50,544 nt of DNA, taken from the NCBI GenBank assembly GCA_017437745.1, contig JAFRYI010000021.1, positions 1 to 50,544 of the forward strand, given 5' to 3'. Numbering within the stretch: position 1 is the first letter of the stretch; the number at the start of each line of letters is the position of its first letter. The notes beneath the pieces are model-generated. The model was not told where the DNA came from and did not search any database. It saw nothing but the letters and a program-made list of their open reading frames with translations. This DNA is from Bacillota bacterium (GTDB taxonomy: Bacteria; Bacillota; Clostridia; Peptostreptococcales; Anaerovoracaceae). Made by a program: the position numbers and the translations under genes. This document shows positions 33,211 through 41,013 of this stretch, piece after piece.

Positions 33211-33711
33211 ATGAAGTGCCCGTTTTGTGACGAACCGGATACCAAGGTTATAGACTCGAGGCCCACGGAGGAGGGGAAAGCCATCCGCAGAAGACGCGAG
33301 TGCCCCAAGTGCGGCAAGCGTTTCACCACCTACGAAAAGGTGGAGGAGATGCTGTTCATGGTCGTTAAGAGGGACGGCCGCAGGGAATCCTTCGACAGGA
33401 ACAAGATCCTTAACGGCATAATCCGCGCCTGCGAAAAGCGCCCGGTAACACTGGCCCAGATGGAGGCCATTGTGGACGACGTGGAGCGCGGCCTCAACAA
33501 CATGATGGAGAAGGAAGTAAGCACCCAGTTCATTGGTGAGGTCGTTATGGACAAGCTTAAGGAACTGGACGAAGTCGCCTACGTGCGCTTTGCTTCCGTG
33601 TACCGTCAGTTTAAGGACGTAAGCACCTTCATAGCGGAGATAGAAAAGCTTCTGGGTACGGACGCCGCAGGCAAGAAGAAACTTAAGAAGCTGGCAGAGG
33701 CCGAAAAATGA
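33211..33711 (+). CDS. nrdR: Transcriptional repressor NrdR
   Basis: A 166-residue repressor of ribonucleotide reductase genes that responds to ATP/dATP. N-terminal zinc ribbon: [18 protein letters not shown] then [17 protein letters not shown]; the rest is the ATP-cone domain ([20 protein letters not shown]). A Lys-rich ~15-residue tail follows the usual end. Start ATG 33211 is set by GCAGGAG; an upstream GTG at 33184 is unlikely because the zinc ribbon starts at the terminus. It overlaps cmk by 4 bp. Confidence 0.95.
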   Translation: MKCPFCDEPDTKVIDSRPTEEGKAIRRRRECPKCGKRFTTYEKVEEMLFMVVKRDGRRESFDRNKILNGIIRACEKRPVTLAQMEAIVDDVERGLNNMMEKEVSTQFIGEVVMDKLKELDEVAYVRFASVYRQFKDVSTFIAEIEKLLGTDAAGKKKLKKLAEAEK

Positions 33712-34376
33712 AGCCTTTCCGCATAGCCATAGACGGCCCGGCCGGAGCAGGCAAGAGCACAATAGCAAAGTGCATCGCCAAGGAGCTGGGCATAGATTAC
33801 ATAGATACAGGAGCCATGTACAGGGCCATAGCGCTTAAGCTTTTCAGGACCGGAACGGACTACAACGATCCTAAGGCTCTGGCGGAGCTTCTGGCCACTA
33901 CGGACGTGGACTACTCCGCCGGAAAGGTCTACCTGGACGGCGAGGACGTGAGCGGTCTCATCCGCACCCAGGAGGTGTCGGAGATGGCGTCCGCTTCATC
34001 CGCGGTGCAGGCTGTGCGCGACAAGCTCGTGGCTCTGCAGCAGGCGATGGGGGAGCGCAAGTCCCTTGTAATGGACGGGCGCGACATTGGCACCAAGGTG
34101 TTCCCGGACGCGGAGATAAAGTTCTACGTAACAGCATCCTCCAGAGTCCGCGCCAAAAGGCGCGCGGAGGACATGAAGGCCGCCGGCCAGCCCTGCGACG
34201 TGGATCAGATACAGAAAGAAATAGAAGCGCGCGACTACCGCGACTCTCACAGGGCAAACAGCCCGCTTACGCAGCTTCCGGAGGCCGTCGTGATAGACAC
34301 CTCCAGGCGCGGCATAAAGAGCACGGTGGAGCTTGCGCTTAAAGCAATAAGGGAAAAGGGATACGTAAAGGAATAA
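33708..34376 (+). CDS. cmk: Cytidylate kinase
   Basis: A 222-residue CMP/dCMP kinase: P-loop [23 protein letters not shown] for CMP binding, [15 protein letters not shown], and the lid region [10 protein letters not shown]. It makes CDP for RNA, DNA and phospholipid synthesis. Its overlap with nrdR (ATGA) and with the PAP2 gene (1 bp) places nucleotide supply and its regulator in one operon. Confidence 0.96.
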   Translation: MKPFRIAIDGPAGAGKSTIAKCIAKELGIDYIDTGAMYRAIALKLFRTGTDYNDPKALAELLATTDVDYSAGKVYLDGEDVSGLIRTQEVSEMASASSAVQAVRDKLVALQQAMGERKSLVMDGRDIGTKVFPDAEIKFYVTASSRVRAKRRAEDMKAAGQPCDVDQIQKEIEARDYRDSHRANSPLTQLPEAVVIDTSRRGIKSTVELALKAIREKGYVKE

Positions 34377-35053
34377 TGGATAGCAAAAAAGGAGTAATAA
34401 GGACTGCCGTGCTGTTTGCGGCGTTCATACTGTTTACGGTGCTGGTCTGCAAGCTGGACGTAAGAGCCATAGGCCCGCAGGGCAGCAGCGTAGGATTCGC
34501 TGGAATAAACGGACTGTTCGCCAAGATGTTCCCGTACAGCGGAACGTTCTATAAAGTAAGCAAACTGCTGGGATATCTGGCTATACTGGTATGCGTGTTC
34601 TTCGCGTTCATGGGACTTCTGGAGTTCTTAAAGACCAAGAGCCTGGGTTCCGTAAGCAACGGCATACTTCTGCTTGGCGCGCTGTACGTGTGCCTGGCGG
34701 TGTTCTACGTGCTCTTCGCCAAGGTGACGGTCAACTACAGACCTGTTCTGGAGGACGGCGCTCTGGAGAGCTCATATCCGTCGTCCCACACCATGCTGGC
34801 GGTCTGCGCCTTCTTAAGCGCGGCTGTGCAGCTGGGCAGGGCCAAGGGAAGCGCGGCGTTCAAGAAGCTCTCGAAGATCGTGCTCTGGGCGCTGGCGGTC
34901 CTTATGGTTATAACCAGGACCATCTCCGGAGTCCACTGGTTTACGGACATAGTAGGCGCTGTCCTGCTTTCGGCGGCGCTGCTTTCGGCTTACCGCACGG
35001 CCTTAACGATAGCGGACGAAAAAGACAGAAATGAGAGGTACGGGCAAGGATAA
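34376..35053 (+). CDS. PAP2-family membrane phosphatase
   Basis: A 225-residue integral membrane phosphatase with about six helices. The three PAP2 motifs are clear: KVTVNYRP, SSYPSSHTML and RTISGVHWFTDIVGA. Substrates in the family are phosphatidic acid, phosphatidylglycerol phosphate or undecaprenyl pyrophosphate. It overlaps the following MFS gene by 23 bp and starts at the last base of cmk, so the four genes form one translationally coupled unit. Confidence 0.9.
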   Translation: MDSKKGVIRTAVLFAAFILFTVLVCKLDVRAIGPQGSSVGFAGINGLFAKMFPYSGTFYKVSKLLGYLAILVCVFFAFMGLLEFLKTKSLGSVSNGILLLGALYVCLAVFYVLFAKVTVNYRPVLEDGALESSYPSSHTMLAVCAFLSAAVQLGRAKGSAAFKKLSKIVLWALAVLMVITRTISGVHWFTDIVGAVLLSAALLSAYRTALTIADEKDRNERYGQG

Positions 35054-36281
35054 TAGTTCCCCGATCTCCCCGGAAGTAAACGGCGGAGAGGCTAAGGGAT
35101 CCGGACGCATCTGGAACAAAGCGTTCATTGCTATATTCATGGTGGCACTTTTCCAGACCATGGGTCAGTTTGTCGCGCACACGCTGGTCCCTAAATACGC
35201 GGATTCCCTGGGAGCCACGGCAAGCCTGATAGGCCTCATCTCGGGCCTTTACGCGGGCACGGCCCTGGCGTTCCGTCCGATCACCAGCCCTACATACGAC
35301 ATGTTCAACAAGAAGGACATCCTTACGATAGCGCTGTCTGTTACGACGCTGTCGTTCGTGGTGTTCTTTTTATCGAGAAACATTACCTGGATAATGATAG
35401 GCAGGGCGCTGCAGGGCCTTGGGATAGGCGTCGCGGGTCCCATGGGCCTGTCCATAGTTGCCAGCGCTCTTCCAAGGGAATCGTACAGCAAGGGCGTGTC
35501 CCTCTATACCGTAACGCAGGCGTTCGGGCAGGCGATAGGCCCCAGCATAGGTCTTGAACTTTCGCAGAAGATAGGCTACCAGAAGACCTTCCTGTGTAGC
35601 GCGGCTCTGATGCTCGTTGCGGTGATCCTTACCAGGTTCTGCGCGGATACTCCGGTATCCGGGGATAAGCATTATCAGGTGGGATTCAAGAACGTCTTCA
35701 GCAAGGACGCCATTCCCGGCGCGGTGGTGATGCTGTTCGCGTGCATGCCTTACGCTTCAATAAGCGCCATGATGACCATCTACGGCGGCCTTCTGGGGAT
35801 CGAAAAGATAGGACTGTACTTTACGTTCTACGCGATAGGGCTGCTGGTCTTTAAACCGCTGCTCGGAGGTTTCGCGGACAAGTACGGTTTCGCCAAGGTG
35901 ATGGTGGGAGCGATGGCGGTATACGCCGTGGCGTTCGTGATATTTGGGTTTGCCAGGACGCTGCCGCCGCTGCTCATAGGAGCGCTTGTGGCCGCCGCGG
36001 GTTACGGCGTGCTGCATCCCACGCTTCAGGCTCTGAGCATGAGGACCGCTCTTCCGGAGAACACCGGCGTAGCGGCAAACACTTTGTACTTCTTCCAGGA
36101 CATAGGACTGTTCGTGGGTCCGTACATATCCGGCATGGCGATAGACTTGTTCAAGGCTGCAGGCTCCGAGCCTGCCGATGCTTACGCCAAGTCGTTCATG
36201 CTGATGATAGTGCCGCTGGCGATCTCCGCGGTGCTGACTATAATACTTCGCGACGTAATAAAGCGGAACATTAAAAGATAA
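35031..36281 (+). CDS. Major facilitator superfamily transporter
   Basis: A 416-residue transporter with 12 predicted membrane helices. The first loop carries a variant of MFS motif A (FRPITSPTYDMFNKKDILT, where the usual G-x3-D-R is altered), and the corresponding second-half loop GGFADKYGFAKVM is normal. RALQGLGIGVAGPMG is motif B-like. The N-terminus has a 25-residue hydrophilic extension. The substrate is unknown; drug/sugar-phosphate-like efflux (DHA1) proteins are the closest type. Last gene of nrdR-cmk-PAP2-MFS. Confidence 0.87.
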   Translation: MRGTGKDNSSPISPEVNGGEAKGSGRIWNKAFIAIFMVALFQTMGQFVAHTLVPKYADSLGATASLIGLISGLYAGTALAFRPITSPTYDMFNKKDILTIALSVTTLSFVVFFLSRNITWIMIGRALQGLGIGVAGPMGLSIVASALPRESYSKGVSLYTVTQAFGQAIGPSIGLELSQKIGYQKTFLCSAALMLVAVILTRFCADTPVSGDKHYQVGFKNVFSKDAIPGAVVMLFACMPYASISAMMTIYGGLLGIEKIGLYFTFYAIGLLVFKPLLGGFADKYGFAKVMVGAMAVYAVAFVIFGFARTLPPLLIGALVAAAGYGVLHPTLQALSMRTALPENTGVAANTLYFFQDIGLFVGPYISGMAIDLFKAAGSEPADAYAKSFMLMIVPLAISAVLTIILRDVIKRNIKR

Positions 36282-36288
36282 ATAATAC

Positions 36289-36428
36289 GCCGAGCATACT
36301 GTGATCAAAGGAATGTTTGGGATCCCGGTACTTAGCGACCGGCAAGCCTTAAGGCGCAGGCGGAGCTTAGTACCGCTGGCGGGCTCCCAACCAAGCGGGA
36401 GCTTGTCCTTGAGCACAGCATGCCCGGC
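36289..36428 (-). ncRNA. Rod-like structured element, candidate RNA on the minus strand
   Basis: Between convergent genes lies a 140-bp imperfect palindrome. The outer 15-base arms (36289-36303 and 36414-36428) pair completely as minus-strand RNA because two differences become G-U pairs, while on the plus strand they are A-C mismatches. Inside, further arms pair (TTGGGA/TCCCAA; GGTACTAAGC/GCTAAGTACC with one mismatch), plus a CAAGC-TCCC-GCTTG side hairpin and a GCC-TTAA-GGC tip. No open frame and no clear promoter. Family not recognised; a miniature transposable element is the main alternative. Confidence 0.5.
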
Positions 36429-36445
36429 GGTGTTTCAACATTTTA

Positions 36446-36476
36446 AAAGACCGATCGCTGAAGACCGGTCTTTAAA
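36446..36476. terminator. Bidirectional terminator at the HAD gene 3' end
   Basis: AAAGACCG / CGGTCTTT stem flanked by A- and T-runs; it overlaps the stop codon of the minus-strand HAD gene. Confidence 0.75.
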
Positions 36477-37140
36477 TATTCAGCAAGTATTCGGCAAGTT
36501 CCGCGAGGCTGTCCGCGGTAAAGATCTGTCCGTAGTCCTTAGGCGGTCTGTCTCGCCGCATCCAGACGGACCGTATTCCCAGACTTGTAGGCGTCTCGAC
36601 GTCTTCCAGGTGGGAATCCCCGACGAACACGGCTTCCTCCGGGCTTATGCCTTCCGCGTCCAGGATCGCTTTGTAGAACTCCGGCTTGGGCTTGTAGATC
36701 CTGAAGTCTTCCGACGTGTACAGGGCGTCCATCTCTATGCCGCACTTGGAAAGGTGGGCGGTAAGAGGAGCGTTGTCGGCGTTGGAACCGGCAACGACGC
36801 GGAAACGCTTCCTTATCGCAGCCAGCGCGTCCGCAGCGTCCGGGTAGGCGACTCTCTGCCTGGACCTTTCCACCGTCGCGCCGTAGGCAATGCGGGGGTC
36901 TCCGCCGCAGCCGCAGACTCCGTACAGCCACGCTACGCGGTCGTAGAATATCTCCGCCTCCGTGCGGAACTCGTCCGAAAGTTCGGCGCGTCTGTAGTAC
37001 TCGCCCCACAGTTTAATGAACCCGTCCCGGTCAGGCTCGGCGCCCGCCGCGCGCAGATGTTCCATGACGATCTCCGCGTTCGCGTGACGTTCGACCTGAA
37101 TAATGGTATCATAAATGTCAAAAATGATTGTCTTGATCAT
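36472..37140 (-). CDS. HAD-superfamily hydrolase
   Basis: A 222-residue HAD hydrolase. Motif I is IIFDIYDTI: the nucleophile Asp is present, but the usual +2 Asp (acid/base) is Tyr, the pattern seen in haloacid-dehalogenase-like members rather than typical phosphatases. Motif II VVAGSNAD, motif III Lys in IYKPKPEFYKAI and motif IV VFVGDSHLEDVE are normal. A helical cap lies between residues ~20 and 100. Start ATG 37140 begins the domain; no ribosome site is seen there, and TATAAT lies only about 6 bases upstream, so a leaderless message is conceivable. The longer frame to 37194 is less likely. Confidence 0.82.
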   Translation of the reverse strand: MIKTIIFDIYDTIIQVERHANAEIVMEHLRAAGAEPDRDGFIKLWGEYYRRAELSDEFRTEAEIFYDRVAWLYGVCGCGGDPRIAYGATVERSRQRVAYPDAADALAAIRKRFRVVAGSNADNAPLTAHLSKCGIEMDALYTSEDFRIYKPKPEFYKAILDAEGISPEEAVFVGDSHLEDVETPTSLGIRSVWMRRDRPPKDYGQIFTADSLAELAEYLLNI

Positions 37141-37332
37141 GAACTTATTATAACATATCGTTATCGGACAGCATAGGGGGCGGAGTGCGCGCATTACGCG
37201 GCATAACTCATTGCATGGATATATCTCCGCAACGGATCAAAAGCGCTTAACAATGCCGCTGCAGTGATCCTCGGTACCGTCCCCTTTGTTATACAGGCAC
37301 GCGTCATGTGCCGATCGTCAGGAGGTGCAGAA

Positions 37333-37890
37333 ATGAGAAAGAATTACGGAAAGAAGCCGGTCATTTTCCCGCAGCCGGTGCTGATCATAGGGACCTACAA
37401 CGACGACGGAACGCCGGACCTTATGAACGCTGCCTGGGGAGCGGTAGGGGACGACCATCAGGTGTTCCTCTGCCTGTCTCCGGGACATAAGACCACGGAG
37501 AACATCCTTAAGCGCAAGGCTTTCACGGTCGCCGTCGCCACGGAAGACCAGCTGGTGCCCTGCGACTACGTAGGCATAGTCTCCGGAAACGACGTTCCAG
37601 ACAAGGTAAAGAAGTCCGGCCTTAATACCGTAAAGGCAGATGTGGTGGACGCGCCCCGCGTGGAGGAGCTGCCGATCTGCATCGAGTGCACGCTGGAGTC
37701 CTACGAGGACGAGCACTGCCATCTTTTCGGCAACATCGAGAACGTAACGGTCGACGAGGCCGTGCTGACCGGCGGAAAGATAGATCCCGCCAAGCTCAGG
37801 CCGATAATGTACGACATAGAGAACCATCTTTACTGGGGCTTCGGCAGACAGGCCGGCAAAGCGTTCTCCGAAGGAAAAAAGTTGGTCTAA
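37333..37890 (+). CDS. Flavin reductase-like FMN-binding protein
   Basis: A 185-residue protein of the flavin reductase/split-barrel family: FPQPVLIIGTYNDDGTPDLM, AAWGAVGDDHQVFLCLSPGH, TTENILKRKAFTVAVA and the C-terminal HLYWGFGRQAGKAFSEGK. Such proteins bind FMN and either supply reduced flavin or act as small flavoprotein oxidoreductases. Start ATG 37333 follows CAGGAGG. The open frame upstream to 37264 has no ribosome site. It stands alone before the tRNA array. Confidence 0.86.
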   Translation: MRKNYGKKPVIFPQPVLIIGTYNDDGTPDLMNAAWGAVGDDHQVFLCLSPGHKTTENILKRKAFTVAVATEDQLVPCDYVGIVSGNDVPDKVKKSGLNTVKADVVDAPRVEELPICIECTLESYEDEHCHLFGNIENVTVDEAVLTGGKIDPAKLRPIMYDIENHLYWGFGRQAGKAFSEGKKLV

Positions 37891-37895
37891 TCTTC

Positions 37896-37924
37896 TTGAC
37901 ATAAGTGTCTTTAAATGCTAATAT
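37896..37924 (+). promoter_or_regulatory. Promoter of the tRNA array
   Basis: Perfect TTGACA (37896-37901), 17-bp spacer, TAATAT (37919-37924), 36 bp before the first tRNA. Confidence 0.85.
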
Positions 37925-37959
37925 TGCACGTGCGGCTTCACCAGCAGGCCGCGCTTTAT

Positions 37960-38036
37960 GGCGGGATGGCTCAGCTGGCTAGAGCACTCGGTTCATACCC
38001 GAGGTGTCGTGGGTTCAAGTCCCTCTCCCGCTACCA
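37960..38036 (+). tRNA. tRNA-Met (CAT), elongator or Ile2
   Basis: Acceptor GGCGGGA/TCCCGCT (first pair G-U), anticodon stem CTCGG/CCGAG with loop TTCATAC, encoded ACCA end. The three G-C pairs of an initiator anticodon stem are absent, so it is an elongator Met or a lysidine-modified Ile tRNA. The T-stem GTGGG/CCCTC has a T50-T64 mismatch. Confidence 0.88.
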
Positions 38037-38042
38037 TCTTGC

Positions 38043-38119
38043 GGCCCGGTAGTTCAGTTGGTTAGAATGCCAGCCTGTCACGCTGGAGGTCACCGGTTCG
38101 AGCCCGGTTCGGGTCGCCA
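38043..38119 (+). tRNA. tRNA-Asp (GTC)
   Basis: Acceptor GGCCCGG/TCGGGTC, anticodon stem CCAGC/GCTGG with loop CTGTCAC, T-stem ACCGG/CCGGT, encoded GCCA. Confidence 0.92.
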
Positions 38120-38133
38120 ATTTAGTTGAATAT

Positions 38134-38210
38134 GGTGGGCGTCGTCAAGCGGTTAAGACCCTGGGTTGTGGCTCCAGTATACGTGAGTTCGAATCTCACC
38201 GCCCACCCCA
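38134..38210 (+). tRNA. tRNA-His (GTG)
   Basis: Acceptor GTGGGCG/CGCCCAC with the extra 5' G(-1) opposite C73 that marks His tRNAs; anticodon loop TTGTGGC; T-stem GTGAG/CTCAC; encoded CCA. Confidence 0.93.
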
Positions 38211-38228
38211 TAAACTATGCCGCGTTAT

Positions 38229-38303
38229 AGGGGTATCGCCAAGTGGTAAGGCAACGGATTCTGATTCCGTCATCCGGGGGTTCAAATCCCTCTACCCCCG
38301 CCA
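38229..38303 (+). tRNA. tRNA-Gln (CTG)
   Basis: Anticodon stem ACGGA/TCCGT, loop TTCTGAT; D-arm GCC/GGC; T-stem GGGGG/CCCTC; encoded GCCA. The first acceptor pair is A1-C72, a mismatch, where Gln tRNAs usually have a weak T-A pair. Confidence 0.88.
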
Positions 38304-38311
38304 TTTTTTAA

Positions 38312-38386
38312 GGCGACATAGCCAAGTGGTAAGGCGCAGGTCTGCAAAACCTTTACTCCCCGGTTCAAATCCGGGTGTCGCCTCCA
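38312..38386 (+). tRNA. tRNA-Cys (GCA)
   Basis: Acceptor GGCGACA/TGTCGCC, anticodon stem CAGGT/ACCTT with loop CTGCAAA, T-stem CCCGG/CCGGG, discriminator T and encoded CCA, as in Cys tRNAs. Confidence 0.93.
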
Positions 38387-38395
38387 TTTATCACG

Positions 38396-38422
38396 AAAAG
38401 ACTGCGAACGCAGTCTTTTTTC
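38396..38422 (+). terminator. Terminator of the tRNA array
   Basis: AAAAGACTGCG / CGCAGTCTTTTTT, perfect stem with two-base loop plus T-run. Confidence 0.92.
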
Positions 38423-38436
38423 GTTGCTAAAAAATA

Positions 38437-38465
38437 AAGACAATCAAAGACTGTTATGGTATAAT
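38437..38465 (+). promoter_or_regulatory. Probable mgtE promoter
   Basis: AAGACA (38437-38442), 17-bp spacer, TATAAT (38460-38465), about 50 bp before the start codon. The leader is too short for an M-box riboswitch. Confidence 0.55.
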
Positions 38466-38516
38466 TCAAATTGGCCACAAATAGGCCGCCGTTTTAACGT
38501 GGAAAGGAGGAAGACC

Positions 38517-39908
38517 ATGCCGGAAACTGACGAAAACATGATCGCTAACGTGCTGGAATTGCTTAAGAACAAGCAGTACGCCGCGCTCCAGAAAGTCCTG
38601 GATGATCTGAATCCCGCCGACATCGCGGAAGCGATGGAGACCATCTACGACGACGGAGACATAAACAACGACGAACTCGTCCGCCTCTACAGGCTGCTTC
38701 CCAAGGACCTGGCCGCGGACACCTTCGTAGAGCTCAATTCGGACATGCAGGAGGTCCTGATAACGGCCTTCTCCGATAAGGAGCTCCGCGCGGTGCTGGA
38801 CGATATGTATCTGGACGATACGGTAGACGTCATCGAAGAGATGCCTGCCAACGTCGTTACGCGTCTTTTAAAGAACGTAGACGCCGAGACCCGCCGCAAC
38901 ATAAACCAGATCCTCAACTATCCCGAGGACTCCGCCGGTTCCATAATGACCATAGAGTATGTGGACCTTTCGCCGAATATGACGGTAAAGGACGCGTTCG
39001 ACCACATACGCAAGACCGGCATCGAAAAAGAGACCATCTACACCTGCTACGTTACCACCCGCAAAAAGCTTGTGGGCGTAGTTTCCGTGCGCGATCTTCT
39101 GCTCAGCGATTACGACGTTAACATTAAGGACATAATGGACGACAACGTCATCTCCGTCCAGACCACGGACGATAAGGAAGAGGTGGCGAACACACTGTCC
39201 AAGTACGACATGATGGCCGTACCGGTCGTCGATAAAGAGGGCAGGATGGTAGGTATCGTAACGGTCGACGACGCTATCGACGTACTTACCGAAGAGGCCA
39301 CGGAGGACATCGAGAAGATGGCCGCCATTACGCCGTCCGAGCATCCTTATCTGCGCAGCGGCGTGTTCGAGATATGGAAGCAGAGGATACCCTGGCTTCT
39401 GCTGCTGATGGTGTCCGCAACGTTTACGGGCATGATAATAACAAGCTTCGAGGAATCGCTGGCGGCGCAGGTGGCGCTTACGGCGTTCATCCCCATGCTT
39501 ATGGATACCGGCGGAAACTCCGGTTCCCAGGCAAGCGTAACCATAATACGTGGTCTTTCTCTGGGCGACATAGAATTCTCGGACATACTCAAGGTCGTGT
39601 GGAAGGAGTTCCGCGTTTCCATACTCTGCGGAATATCGCTCTCCGTAGTGGCTTTCGGAAAGATAATGCTGGTGGATCACCTGATGATGCACAACAACGA
39701 CATAAACGCGGTGGTGGCGTTCGTCATCTGCGGCGCTCTCGCGCTTACGGTAGTGATCGCCAAACTCGTCGGATGCACGCTTCCGCTGTTCGCCAAGAAG
39801 CTCGGCTTCGACCCGGCGGTAATGGCGTCGCCGTTCATAACGACGATAGTGGACGCGCTGTCGCTGATGATCTACATGAATCTAGCAACACTAATTCTCG
39901 GTATTTAA
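38517..39908 (+). CDS. mgtE: Magnesium channel MgtE
   Basis: A 463-residue Mg2+ channel. Residues ~1-125 are the acidic N domain (LNPADIAEAMETI, MYLDDTVDVIEEMP); ~130-255 are two CBS domains (DSAGSIMTIEYVDL, VVSVRDLLL, MMAVPVVDKEGRMVGIVTVDDAIDVL); ~285-463 hold five membrane helices including the pore signature MDTGGNSGSQAS. The CBS/N domains sense cytoplasmic Mg2+. Start ATG 38517 has AAAGGAGG; longer in-frame starts lack a site. The kinase/MobA-like gene begins 3 bp after the stop. Confidence 0.95.
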   Translation: MPETDENMIANVLELLKNKQYAALQKVLDDLNPADIAEAMETIYDDGDINNDELVRLYRLLPKDLAADTFVELNSDMQEVLITAFSDKELRAVLDDMYLDDTVDVIEEMPANVVTRLLKNVDAETRRNINQILNYPEDSAGSIMTIEYVDLSPNMTVKDAFDHIRKTGIEKETIYTCYVTTRKKLVGVVSVRDLLLSDYDVNIKDIMDDNVISVQTTDDKEEVANTLSKYDMMAVPVVDKEGRMVGIVTVDDAIDVLTEEATEDIEKMAAITPSEHPYLRSGVFEIWKQRIPWLLLLMVSATFTGMIITSFEESLAAQVALTAFIPMLMDTGGNSGSQASVTIIRGLSLGDIEFSDILKVVWKEFRVSILCGISLSVVAFGKIMLVDHLMMHNNDINAVVAFVICGALALTVVIAKLVGCTLPLFAKKLGFDPAVMASPFITTIVDALSLMIYMNLATLILGI

Positions 39909-39911
39909 AAC

Positions 39912-40979
39912 ATGACGGTAGTAAAGAACGGCAAGGCTGTAAAGACCTTTGCCAGCAGAACTGAATATCTTAACGAAAACAAAGCGTACGAGCTTTTAAG
40001 GGGCACGGGTCTTGCGCCCAGGCTCTTATATTCCTTCGACGGATGCATAGAACGCAGCCTGGCGGACGGGCCGCTGCTGTCGGATCTGATAACTGAGAAC
40101 GCAGCGGACGCGCCGGAGCTGATGAGGCTCTTCGGGCTGTTCTGCGACTGGTACAACGCTTTCAAGGAAAAGACCGGACTGGCGCTGGGCAAGGTGCGTT
40201 TCGAAAGCTTCGTGCTGGGCGATGAAGGCCTTGTCTGCACGGACTTCGACTACTGCAGGGCAGGCTTTACGGAGAAGGACCTGGCGTCGGCTGCGGCGCA
40301 ACTGTACATAAGGCAGCAGCCGTTCTCCGCTCAGAGCCTTACGCTTGCCAAACTGTTCATGCTCTGCGCTTCCGAAAAGATAAAATACGATCCGGAGGCG
40401 CTTTATCAGCGGATAGCGCCGGTGCTCAGGGCGGAATGCAAAGAAGCCGGCATAGCTTACGACGCCGTCGAAGGCGAGTATTTAAGCGTGGTCTGCTGCA
40501 TGGCGGGTCTGGTGCTTGCCGGAGGCAGATATCCGGTTAGTTCCGCTACAAAGGGACTGATGAGCGCGCCGGAACGCTTCGTTTCCGTTACGGAGGAAGG
40601 CGCGGACGTTCCGGGAGGATTCGAACCGGTTATGACTCAGCATTCCGCGGACGACAGCTCAGGAAGGGTGGCGGAGGTCCTTAAGAAGGCCTCGCAGCCG
40701 TGGACTCTGGTGCTTTCCACAAACATGCCGGAGATACCCGCGGTCCTTACCAGAGCGCTGCTGTGCGCGGAAAAGGACGAAGCTGAGGCCGTAATGGTGG
40801 AAGCGGGCGGAAAGGTGAGGGATTTCCCCGTGCTTCTCCGCACAAAAGCCGCCGCCTACGATCTGGAGTACGGTTCTGAAAACGGTAAGAAGACAATGAC
40901 CGGAGCGCTTTCGAGACGCCCTGTAAAGATAGTTAAACTGGAGTCGCTGGAGGTCCAGGCTCCGACCAAAGAAGTTTAA
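39912..40979 (+). CDS. Fusion of a degenerate APH-type kinase and a degenerate MobA-like nucleotidyltransferase
   Basis: A 355-residue protein. Residues ~1-190 resemble the C-lobe of choline/aminoglycoside-type kinases (LAPRLLYSFDG, LVCTDFDYCRAG ending in the metal Asp), but the catalytic HGD loop is replaced around GKVRFESFVLG, so activity is doubtful. Residues ~195-355 resemble MobA: GLVLAGGRYPVSSATKGLM keeps LAGG and Lys but not RMG, and VLSTNMPEIPAVLTRALL occupies the place of the usual DMP block. The gene is 3 bp after mgtE and precedes the dehydratase cluster; its role is unknown. The domain assignment rests on sparse motifs. Confidence 0.55.
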   Translation: MTVVKNGKAVKTFASRTEYLNENKAYELLRGTGLAPRLLYSFDGCIERSLADGPLLSDLITENAADAPELMRLFGLFCDWYNAFKEKTGLALGKVRFESFVLGDEGLVCTDFDYCRAGFTEKDLASAAAQLYIRQQPFSAQSLTLAKLFMLCASEKIKYDPEALYQRIAPVLRAECKEAGIAYDAVEGEYLSVVCCMAGLVLAGGRYPVSSATKGLMSAPERFVSVTEEGADVPGGFEPVMTQHSADDSSGRVAEVLKKASQPWTLVLSTNMPEIPAVLTRALLCAEKDEAEAVMVEAGGKVRDFPVLLRTKAAAYDLEYGSENGKKTMTGALSRRPVKIVKLESLEVQAPTKEV

Positions 40980-41013
40980 TAGTTAAAGTTAACATATACA
41001 GGAGGTCCAATTT

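Noticed and set aside
38387-38516. M-box magnesium riboswitch before mgtE
   Set aside because: Only about 45 bases lie between the probable transcription start and the start codon, too short for an M-box.
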